A DNA stretch of 64,000 nt from Heterocephalus glaber (Eukaryota > Chordata > Mammalia > Rodentia > Bathyergidae). Shown here in pieces: positions 55,649 through 64,000 of the stretch (position 1 is its first letter; every line of letters begins with the position of its first letter). The position numbers were made by a program, and so were the translations under genes. The DNA lies in NCBI RefSeq assembly GCF_000247695.1, contig NW_004624732.1:26306110-26370109 (forward strand), in the 5' to 3' direction. Below the pieces are notes generated by a model. It ran no database searches. It had not been told where the DNA came from and saw only the letters and a list, made by a program, of their open reading frames with translations.

Positions 55649-57162
55649 TTCCACTCCTGACCCCCAAAGATGTATGTACGTTCCTTTTTGAAAAAGGCAA
55701 TTAGTCCATCTCTAAGAATTGCTGCAGTCCGAGCAGTTTCAGCACTGCTGAAAAGCCCAAGTCCAAAGTCTCCTCTGAGATTTAAGGCAAACTCTGAGCT
55801 GCAAGGCCCTGTACCAATGCAAAGAAAGTTACGCTCTTCCAACATTCAATGGCACAAGAGAGGCATTTCCATTCCAAAGGTTACTTACACACAGGGGGAA
55901 TGGGGACAAAGCACGACCAAAATCCAGCAGGGCAAACATTAAATCCCACAGTTCTGCTTCTAGTATTCCCAGCAAACTGTGGCAAGTTGTGAACTCCAAA
56001 GGGCTTGGGTGGCTCTGCCCCTACAGCACTGCCAGTGGTTGTAGCTCCCATGGCGTCTTGGCCTGGCTCTGCTCCCTTCTTGCCGTTTTCCTCAGATGAT
56101 CCGCATTCCTGGCTTCTCCTAACTTCTAGAGTCTCCACTGCACCTTCAGCTTCACACTCACAGCTTCACACACTGCCTTCTCTGGGGCACACTGACTGGC
56201 CTCCCAGGCCTTCTTCTGAAAGCTGGGTGGAAGCCTTCCTGACTCTATAACTTTTTTTTTTGTACTGGGGATCAAACTCAGGACCTTGTGCTTTTAACGC
56301 TTTAGCTAAATCCCCAGCTCTCTACAAGTTTTACATTCTACATATGCCTAAAACCAGTACCATGTGGATGACATCAAGGTCTGCTAGCAGCTGGAGCAGT
56401 AGGCAGGCTTCCTTCTCTCTTGGCTGTAGAAGTCCAGTGCCTATGAACCAAATCCCAAGGAACGACTTTCCTAGGCGGCTGCCATTCTGGAACATGGTGC
56501 TCTGGGGCTCTCTTCTCAAAGCAAAGTCACTTTTTCGATTTTGAGGCTGCAAAGGGCAGAGTCCTGCTGCTTCTTGTGATGCCCTTAGGCCATCTTTTCT
56601 AGTCTCCTGTTCCTTCTCAGCAATCAAGATCTCCTCTGCTCTATCTTTGCAGGCCCCAACTTTACTGGAGCTTCCTTTCTGGACAAACTCAAAATGTTTT
56701 GAATCATTCTGCTGGGTTCTTTGCTCTTGATTCTCAACATAAATCTGGCTAAAACCCCTCAAAAGTAGCCACACCTTGAACATTAGATTGCTTTGAAATT
56801 TCTTCTGCCAGTTTAATTAGTTAGCCATCCTTAATCTCAGTCTCAGGCAAAGTCTCTGGACATGAGCAAAATGCACACAAACTTTCTGCCAAGGCATAAC
56901 GCACATGGTATTTAGTCCAGAAGCCAGTGTATTCCTTCTTCCAAACAGAAACCTCCTGAGACTGGTTTTTACTGGCTTTCTGGTCTTCTGAGCTCTGACC
57001 AGAATCTCCCATACAGTACAGCCTAAGGTGTTCCAGCTCTACTTTTGCAGCCGGCATCTCTGAACCTTTCCAAATTCTTCCCACAAGGCATTCCTAAAGG
57101 CTCCTGAACCACATGGTCATGTATAGTCACAGCAAGGACCCCACTTCTCTTGTACCAAATTC
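55649..57162 (-). mobile_element. MaLR internal region, non-coding
   Basis: About 1.5 kb between the two LTR copies. Next to the 5' LTR, the - strand reads GAATTTGGTACAAGAGAAG, as in known MaLR internal starts. No gag, protease or polymerase frame can be recognised, as expected for this non-autonomous group; its largest open piece, 150 codons at 56331-56783, has no known domain. An ID SINE (56252-56320) inserted later. Confidence 0.55.
56252..56320 (-). mobile_element. ID-type SINE inside the MaLR element
   Basis: T-run, then 'gtactggggatcaaactcag' and 'tttagctaaatccccagc', the complement of a truncated ID. Confidence 0.75.
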
Positions 57163-57591
57163 TGTCTTAGTTACTTTTCTCATTGCTGAGACAAAATACT
57201 ATCACCCAAAGTTAAAGAAAGAAAGGTTTATTTAGCTCACAGTTTGTAGAGGTTTCAGTCCATAATCAGCTGGCTCCAAGGCAGAGTGGCACATGGCAGA
57301 GATGTGTCATAGAGGAGACACAGTTTATGGCACTCACATGGTAGTGAAAACAACAGGGGAACTTTAATAGCATCTTTCTGCCTCTCCCTTGCTCCCTTGT
57401 TGCTTCTGTTACCTTCTGGCTACCATGAACTCTTTGTCCTTTACAATGCCTGTCTGCCATGCCACCTTGCCTTGGAGCCAGCAGATAATGGACCGAAACC
57501 TCTATGAACTGTAAGCGAAATAAATCTTTCTTCCTTTAACTTTGGGTATCAAGTATTTTGCCTCAGCAATGGCATAAAGGTAACTAAGACA
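57163..57591. mobile_element. MaLR 5' LTR joined head-to-head to a second LTR half (fold-back)
   Basis: The left side (57163 to about 57383) is the - strand 5' LTR of the element. The right side (about 57400-57591) is the 3' half of a MaLR-type LTR on the + strand. The ends are exact complements: TGTCTTAGTTAC at 57163-57174 and GTAACTAAGACA at 57580-57591. About 140 bp of each arm can pair with differences ('ccttggagccagc' occurs in both). The plus arm keeps an AATAAA (57520-57525). Confidence 0.7.
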
Positions 57592-57639
57592 GGTGGTAAG
57601 GGCCTAACTGGGCTTGTAGTTTTCAGATTGAAGCTTTGA

Positions 57640-57795
57640 TGCTGACATTGGAAAAGTTATTTAACTTCCCTAATACTTATAGTTCTCATCTGTAACATGG
57701 GGAGACTGATACTTATTTCTTGAAACTATTTGAGGGCTAAATGAGATGACATTTGAAAAGTGTCTGGGATTCAATAAACATCAGGGCTTTGTCTC
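57640..57795 (+). repeat. MIR SINE
   Basis: 'gttatttaacttccctaata', 'ctcatctgtaacatggggag', 'gggctaaatgagatgacatt' and 'attcaataaacatcaggg' cover most of the MIR consensus. Confidence 0.75.
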
Positions 57796-57832
57796 TACTT
57801 CTCCTTTCAGATGGGGTTGAGTACCTGGAGAG

Positions 57833-57931
57833 GTATTTATTTATTTATTTACTTTTGGTACCAGGAATTGAACTCGGGACCTTGCATTTGCGAGGCAGGA
57901 AGCAGAACCACTGAGCTAAATCCCCGGCCCT
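57833..57931 (-). mobile_element. ID-type SINE with (TTTA)n tail
   Basis: Complement of an ID: (ATTT)n, 'ttggtaccaggaattgaact', then 'accactgagctaaatccccg'. Approximate flanking repeat GGAGAGGT / GGGGAGGT. Confidence 0.85.
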
Positions 57932-57954
57932 GGGGAGGTTTTTCTGATTTTTGT

Positions 57955-58070
57955 TTATTGGTTTTTGTTTTATTTTGTTTGAGACTTGTCAAGCCATGTT
58001 GCTTAGGCTGACCTTGAACTTAGCTCCCACCTCAGTTCAGCCTCCTGAATGCTGGAACTATAGTTCCACC
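57955..58070 (-). mobile_element. B1 fragment
   Basis: On +, 'tttgagacttgtcaagccat', 'taggctgaccttgaact' and 'cctcctgaatgctggaac' are the complement of a B1 element. Confidence 0.65.
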
Positions 58071-58129
58071 ATTCTACAGAGGGCTTGCAGATTTAGGTAA
58101 TGAACAGGAGTGGCTCTATATGAGGAGGC

Positions 58130-58400
58130 ATTGGCAATGGGTGGAGCTAAATGATGGCTCATGCATCCATCCCACAGATTCTCACGGAGCACTGACTGTG
58201 TTCCGCAATGTAGCCTGAGCCAGACAGGCAAGACCTCTGGAGTCACAGAGCCCACAGTTAGTCTGGGAAAGAGCTGATGAACAGGTACACACAAGGATAA
58301 GGATTTTTCATAATAAGTGCTGTGAAGAGACAACAGATACTTGAATTGTGAGGTAAGGGTGACAACTGAAATTTTCAGGGAAGGATCTGGAGGGGCATTT
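58130..58400 (+). repeat. L2 LINE 3' fragment
   Basis: 'cacggagcactgactgtgtt', 'ggagtcacagagcccacag', 'aggtacacacaaggataagg' and 'ataagtgctgtgaagag' resemble the L2 3' end. Ancient. Confidence 0.5.
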
Positions 58401-59456
58401 GTTTGGAAAGTGGGGGCAGAGGATTTATTTCAAAGTGATGTTTGCTTAAGTTGTGAGTTTATTTGAAAGTGGCTTTGCGATTGAGGTATTTAGAATTTTA
58501 TAGGGCACAGAAGCTAGTGTACATGTACCCCAGAACCCATGCCCTGGCCAGTGTTGTTGAGAGGGTAATGATTGGGCCAAGAAATCCCAGCTGAGAAAGA
58601 GCCAGGGACATGAAACTCTGGGGGGAAGAGGTTTGTAGCCAAGGGCCACAGCGTTGCCCCTCGAGGGGCAGTGAGGAGCCCACTGGGCTGCTGGGACACA
58701 GGTTGTTCGGGTACATTTTTCAGTGTTGAAAGTCACTGGAAGGCTTGGAGCAGGCCTGAGATGACTTGATGTGACTTAGGGTTGAAATATTTACATATCA
58801 CCATTGAAATGGATAAGAAGAAACTACATATAAATGGGGAGAAAATGGAGATAAAGTGGTAAGTTTGTGTTGCAGACGTGGACAGGGATGTCTGAGAATG
58901 TCACAGATGCTGGGTTGTATTGGTGGACATGGGAGAAGACAATGACAAAAATGACAGAAGATGAGCCACTGAAAGGACATGTTACAGCCACCATGTTATA
59001 CACAGTGAGGAGCTTGGAGGCGTGATTAGGAAGAAGAGGTACTGTGTGATGGTGAGGGAAGGAGGGAAGGGCACAGAGTTCGGGAGCAGCCTGGATGGAG
59101 GACAGTGACTGAGGGATGGAGAGCAGGGATGCCAGGACCCTCTTTTCCTCCCAGCTATGGCTCCCCAGTGTCTCTGACCCCCACCCCTGACTGCTGTCAA
59201 GAAGGAGAGGGGGGCTGTCTGGGAAGGGTGGGAAATGGGGCAGAGAATCTATAGGGAGTGAGAAGGGCAGTTGGATGGCTCAGGCCCACTGGATGCCCTC
59301 AGAATGAGTGTGTGTCCATCAGCTCATGTGTGCACACACATTCAAATGTCCCACTCCTACCTGTGCCCACAGCTCTGGGTCCCCAGACAGAACCTCTTAG
59401 GTGTATCACTGTGTACACAGACCTGGTTCACCAGACTCCAGAGTCCACAGGTTTGA
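58401..59456. other. Intergenic, no gene recognised
   Basis: Frames on both strands (for example 58446-58736 - and 59258-59671 +) have no recognisable domains. Confidence 0.3.
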
Positions 59457-59519
59457 ACAGGTTTATGGGCCACCAGATAAACCTGTGCATACCACCTCAT
59501 TGGTTGGGTTCGAACCCAA
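59457..59519. repeat. Adjacent hairpin and 16-bp perfect palindrome
   Basis: ACAGGTTTAT (59457-59466) pairs with ATAAACCTGT (59477-59486) across a 10-base loop. TTGGGTTCGAACCCAA at 59504-59519 is a perfect palindrome. GGTTCGAACC resembles a tRNA B box, but no tRNA fold is present. Confidence 0.8.
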
Positions 59520-59639
59520 ATTCTGGACCCAAAGGCCAACAGGCAAAGAAGAGTCTTTGTCACTTGGGCCCTCTGAGGACCAGACTAGATTCAACATGTG
59601 TCCACCTGGCTCAGAATATAAATTTTGTAATTAAATTCT

Positions 59640-59905
59640 ACTCTGAGAGACCAGTGATTTTGAAATTGTAACTTTTGACTCTGTAATGGGTCATAAAGTC
59701 ATTTTATTGATTGCAACTATTATAAAAGATGAAATAGTTAAACTTAAATAAAATAGAAAATATTAGAATATATCTGTCCCATGTATCAAAGGTTAAGTGT
59801 CATTTTGAGACCTTTTCCCAAATGTGTGTGTATATAGTAATTTTTTAAAACTATGGCTTGTAGCAAAATAAAATGCTTGAAAAGTACCCAGAAAACCTCA
59901 TGAAT
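59640..59905. mobile_element. Possible old DNA transposon remnant
   Basis: 'taatgggtcataaagtcatt', 'gcaactattataaaagatga' and 'cccaaatgtgtgtgtatata' resemble a hAT-like MER element. The family is not certain and the ends are not clear. Confidence 0.35.
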
Positions 59906-59966
59906 GAGTAGCACTGAATAGCTGTAGAGGAAGATTTATCCCTTTCCTTGTCCTCAAGATTGGATC

Positions 59967-60132
59967 ACCAGGTATGGTGGCACACTTCTGTAATCCCAGC
60001 ACTCAGGAGAATGAAGTAGGAGGATCACCATAAGTTTGAGGCCAGTCTGGGCTAAATAGTGAGTTCTGGGCCAGCCTGAACTATAAAGTGAGACCCTGTC
60101 TCAAACAAACAAACAAACAAACAATCAAACAA
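59967..60132 (+). mobile_element. B1-type SINE with exact 12-bp target duplication
   Basis: 'aggtatggtggcacacttct' to 'gagaccctgtctcaaacaaa', monomeric B1-like with an internal partial duplication ('gccagtctgggc', 'gccagcctgaac'). CAAGATTGGATC at 59955-59966 and 60133-60144. (AAAC)n tail. Confidence 0.85.
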
Positions 60133-60144
60133 CAAGATTGGATC

Positions 60145-61237
60145 TACACTGAGGTAGCAGAGGGGTCCTAGCCAAGGGGAGAGAGGGCTGAGGCTGGGAT
60201 CTGAGGGTCATTTCTGCTGCAGGTCACAGGAAAGAGAGTGGGCCAACGAGTGAGAAGAGATGCTTATCAGCAGGTATGGAAACTGTGGGGCAGAGGCTGG
60301 GCTTCCTTCCAAGTTTGGGATGCAAGTGACTGAGGCCAGAAAAGCACGAAAAAGGCCAGATTTACCTTATGTGAAGGATGATAGTAAAATCTCTTGCAAA
60401 TATACTGTATTTGAGGGCAGGTTGGGGTTGGTGGTCCTAGGGAGAGTTAGGGGAAGTGTGGACAGAGGAGAAGATCTGGATTCCAGAAAGTGGGCTGGAG
60501 GATGAGGATGTAAAGGAGATGAAGGCCCAGGAGAGAGCCCTGGAATCACCAGCAAGAGACAGAGTGGGAGCTGGGTGCAGAGAAACTGTGTGAGAGAGGG
60601 GCAGAGTGCAGCCACCAAGGCAGGGTGCAGGTTGAAGGGGAGAAGATGTGGCCTCTGGCATCCTAGGAAACTCAGAGCTGAAATGCTGCTTGGAGAGAAG
60701 AACATACTAGCTCTGAGATGACTAGGGCACCACTAGGGCTGAACTTCAGACTGCTGACTTGGGTGGCTGATGAGCCTCACAGACTGGCAAGACCTTCCCT
60801 CAAAGTGTCTCTGAAATCATCAGAAGCCAGAAAGGAAGATGGTGAGGTTGAAGGCAGGATGAGACAGGGTAAGATGTTTAGATGTCTGATTTCTAATTCT
60901 GGCCATCAGGAGCTCCCTTAACCTCCATGAGTCTCATGCGCTGATCTAAAAATGAACAGAGCATCACAAGAATACTCTCTTGGACCTCTACCTCCAGTAA
61001 AATCATTTGAAGGCACCTGTGTTAATTACCTTTGCCCTCTTTCCTTCATGGGAGAAACCCTTCTGAGAACCACCAAGAATCACGGAAAGCAAGGGTATTA
61101 AGATTATAGTTGTTAATAATTAGATCCAAAGGGGCCCTCCCTCTTAATTGCCAAATCACCCATTACTTTTTGGAAGTACCTTTTCCACCTCCACTTTCTG
61201 ATCCCTTCCCTATCTCATTCTCAAAACTGTGGGTAAG
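60145..61237. other. Intergenic, no gene recognised
   Basis: Purine-rich unique sequence. The frame at 60367-60705 (-) is Pro/Leu/Ser-rich and composition-driven. Confidence 0.3.
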
Positions 61238-61238
61238 T

Positions 61239-61432
61239 AGCCAGGTATGATGACACATATCTGTAATTCTAGCACTCTGGGAGGCTGAGCTAGGAGCATA
61301 GCAAGCAAGTTCAAATCCTTCCCCAGGCAACCTAACAACTTAGCAAGACCTTGTCTCAAAAATAAAAAATAAAAAAAGGAAGGTAGCTCAGTTCAAAGGC
61401 CCTGAGTTCAATCCCCAGTACTGGAAAAAAAA
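61239..61432 (+). mobile_element. B1-ID dimeric SINE
   Basis: 'gccaggtatgatgacacata' and 'ctgggaggctgagctagg' (B1), 'aaggtagctcag' and 'gagttcaatccccagtac' (ID, internally deleted), A tail. Confidence 0.82.
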
Positions 61433-61734
61433 ATTGTGGATGGAGTTGGTAAGAATGGGGAGATAGGAAGAACAGAGAGACAGAACTCATTAATGGACTG
61501 AATAACTGTTGAGCACTGACTGGGTGGAGGTCCTCTCTTTGATGTGATGCTGGGGTTACCATGGAGACCGAGATGCAGTATTGGCCCCAAGGGGTCCCAG
61601 CTGCTGGTGCACAGCAGATCCACTCTGGAGTTTTCAAAAATCTATATTCCAAGGGTCCTGTGGTAGACCTTCTTTGTTCAAATCTCCAAAGAAGTAAGTT
61701 CTGGAATGGGTCTGTTTGAAAAGCTTCATGTAAA

Positions 61735-61893
61735 TCAGGCATAGTGGTACATACTTGTAATCCCAGCTATTTGGAGGTGGAGGCAGGAGGATTGCAAGTT
61801 CCAGACCAGCTTGAGCAGTTTAGTGAGACATGAAAAGGCCTTGGAATGGAGCTCAGTGGTAGAGTGTTCCTGGGTTTGACACTAATACAAGTT
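61735..61893 (+). mobile_element. B1-ID dimeric SINE
   Basis: 'tcaggcatagtggtacatac' and 'ggtggaggcaggaggattgc' (B1), then 'ttggaatggagctcagtgg' and 'tgggtttgacac' (ID). Confidence 0.8.
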
Positions 61894-62384
61894 AAGGAAA
61901 GCCAGAGAAGGAACACTGAAAGCCCCAGGAATGGGTGGGCACAGGTACAGCCAGGGAAGACTTACTAGAGGGATGCTGCCCACCCTGAGTTTTGAAGGAT
62001 GCAGAAATTGAGACTAGCAAGTATAAAGGCATGGAGGCTTTAAATGAATGGTCATGGGCTATCTTAAATGTGTCTGCACAGAACATGCAGAGTTGGGTTG
62101 GAAGTGTACCTCACATGCAAATCTATCTGTGAACCTGAGAAAGTTCTACCAAAGGTCCCTTTCTTTTCATGAGAATTTGGACCAGGTTCCATCATGAGGC
62201 TGGATATCTTAGGTGGGAAACAAGTTGCAATTAATAATGGATTTATGCAAACAAGGGAGGCAACCACATTAAACCATGTCAGGTTGTGAGTAGACTTTCC
62301 TTAGATTTCATAAGGATCAGGCAAGAGGGAATAGATTATTAATGACAGCAATCATTTATCAAGCACTCATTTTAGGGTTGCCTA

Positions 62385-62500
62385 TCACTGGCATTGTTGC
62401 TGCTATTGTGTGGTATGATTTCCTTCATTTTTCTCAGCAACTCAGACAGAAGGAGTGACTTGCCCAAGGTCATAAAGCCAAGGGCAGAGCTGGGACTTGA
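62385..62500 (+). repeat. MIR SINE
   Basis: 'gtgacttgcccaaggtcata' and 'agccaagggcagagctggg' are the MIR core. Confidence 0.75.
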
Positions 62501-62529
62501 GACTATGTCTCCCCAGAATAACAATGGTT

Positions 62530-62650
62530 AAGAGCGTGGAAGTTGAGTCCCTGGTCATATTTTTGAGATATCTTGGGCAAGTTCCTTGACTGTCTGGGTC
62601 TCAGTTTCCTCCTTTCTAAAGAGGCAAGGCTCATATATCCTTCCTGGAGT
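62530..62650 (+). repeat. MIR SINE
   Basis: 'cttgggcaagttccttgact' and 'tgggtctcagtttcctcc' match the MIR 5' half. Confidence 0.7.
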
Positions 62651-64000
62651 GCTGTCATAGGCCTCAGTAGGTAGTGCCTGTTAGTGGCAGTGAGCAGGCC
62701 ATTGCTGTGAACAGAGGTCTCTCCCCAGCAGGTATCAAGTAAGAGGGTCTCCAATTTGACAGTGCGAAGACTGACCTCCCAGCTTTGAAATTCCAGAATG
62801 GATTTTCAGTCTCAATTTCTGGAGACACAGTGGGTACCTTGGGATGACTTGCCTGGAGGCAGGGGGATTATCCCTTGACCTCCCTGAGCATCAGTTTTGG
62901 ACTCAAGATAGGCGCAGGAATACTGGCCTTCCTAGATGTCTGGGATCATGTTAGCTCCTGTTGGGAGAATCAGCTTGCTTATATTGCTTTGGAGGACACT
63001 GCGGAGCCAAACTGGGCTGTATGGCTGAGGTGCTGGACCTCAGTTCCCTGACCTGGTGGCAGATTGAAGAGCAAGATAAAAGTCCAAAAATGTAAAGCTC
63101 CTTTGATGGAACTTCTAAAGAGCCTGTGTCTTGGGACAGGCACTGCACAGGTTACAGAGGGCTGGTGGAGGTGGTCAGGGCCTGGCTGGGAGCCAGGCTG
63201 AGGCCACGCAGGCAGAGTGCAGTCAGTCCAGGGAGGCTTCAAGTTACTATGGGAATGAGCCAGGCAGGTGGGCATGCATTTGTATGGGGTGACAGTGTGG
63301 CATGCGTTGCAAGATGGTGATTCCTTCCTGGAAGGACCTGTCCTGGAAGCAGAGTGAAATTGCCTCCAGGGGGGAAGAAAGGCAGGAAACAAAGGGCCAG
63401 AAAGGACAATGCCAGCAGGTACCTCTGGGCCTGCAGGAGGTAGAAGAGGACTGGGCTGGCCAGGATGGCCAGCTGGATTGGAGGATCCCTGTCACAGGAT
63501 GTTTCCTCAATGGGGAAGGAAAAGCAAAAGAAAAACAAGTGCTTGACTCATGTCAGTTGATCCAGGTGAATAGCTGAGTTAGAGTTTGGTACTTTTTTTA
63601 AAAAGTCATTTTAAACCCACAAGGAAAGGCAAAGGGCTTCTAAATGAGGCCCAGAATTTGATGGGCTACATGGCCTCCATCATGGATCTCCACTTGGCCA
63701 ATTCAGAACAGTAGTGTTTTCCTTCCAATCCCTCCAGAGACCTGGGTGTGTCCTCTATACCTGCTGGCATGGAGCGGGTATAAGGAGATTGGTAAGGTAA
63801 GGGGAGATTGGAGTGAGCTGAGGAACTTTCCAGGGAGCATGGGTGGTACCACCCAACAGAGACAAAGCCTCACTCCCTGGAGAACAAGAACACAGGCAGA
63901 CTCATAGTAATGATAGCTTAACGTGATCATTCTTGACAATAATAGCGGACAATATCTGGGAGCAGTTAGTAAACGCAAGAGGCTTGTGTGACAATGAGGT
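62651..64000. other. Intergenic, no gene recognised
   Basis: Unique sequence to the window end. Overlapping frames at 62951-63577 on both strands have no recognisable domain. Confidence 0.3.

Noticed and set aside
56331..56783. 150-codon open frame on the - strand
   Set aside because: It lies inside the MaLR internal region, which is normally non-coding, and shows no retroviral motif.
59500..59519. Possible tRNA gene suggested by GGTTCGAACC
   Set aside because: No matching acceptor stem, D arm or anticodon arm upstream. The motif is part of a palindrome.
59258..59671. 137-codon open frame
   Set aside because: Shifted frames on both strands are also open here; no recognisable domain. Without transcript evidence not called a gene.
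1..64000. CRISPR arrays, operons, prophages or bacterial-type systems
   Set aside because: No regular repeat-spacer structure; the spliced EN1 gene, SINEs and LTRs show a vertebrate nuclear genome.

Overview
The window is mammalian genomic DNA, most likely from a rodent. Its youngest recognisable repeats are tRNA-derived ID-type SINEs and B1-plus-ID dimers, next to decayed L1, MaLR LTR, MIR and L2 copies. The main ID subfamily here (A box followed by TTCCGCC instead of the usual TAGAGCG) suggests a hystricomorph rodent (mole-rat or guinea-pig relatives) more than mouse, rat or squirrel. The species is an inference.

One protein-coding gene can be supported: EN1 (engrailed homeobox 1), on the + strand. 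It has two coding exons (27544-28402 and 31418-31734) separated by a 3.0 kb intron with a GT donor and AG acceptor, and encodes 391 residues. The EH1 repressor motif, the EH2 PBX-contact motif, the homeodomain and the engrailed C-terminal tail are all intact. The GC-rich upstream block holds CCAAT boxes and E-boxes; the 5' leader has two four-codon upstream ORFs; the 3' UTR has an AU-rich tract, a Pumilio-type site and an AATAAA signal at 32475.

Layout. 1-13.6 kb is repeat-dense: L1 remnants with SINEs nested inside them, a hAT DNA transposon, two LTRs, two mariner-like transposase 3' ends and a perfect 23-bp hairpin. About 13.6-42.9 kb is centred on EN1 and nearly free of recognisable young transposons; it is GC-rich in blocks and contains candidate cis-regulatory DNA (19.56-19.76 kb, 24.5-25.1 kb, an intronic PBX/MEIS-like cluster near 29.6 kb, and CTCF-like motifs at 19.1 and 20.5 kb). 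About 42.9-64 kb is non-coding: scattered SINEs, MIR and L2, a homeobox-site-rich AT block near 47 kb, and a non-coding MaLR provirus (55.3-57.6 kb) whose 5' LTR forms an inverted, fold-back structure with a second LTR.

The overall picture is a single developmental transcription factor gene in a protected regulatory landscape. I see no second protein gene, no tRNA or rRNA gene, no CRISPR array and no clearly new system. The most distinctive structures are the hairpin at 4487-4549, the MaLR fold-back, the retrocopy-like insertion with a mariner-type tail, and the upstream ORFs of EN1.
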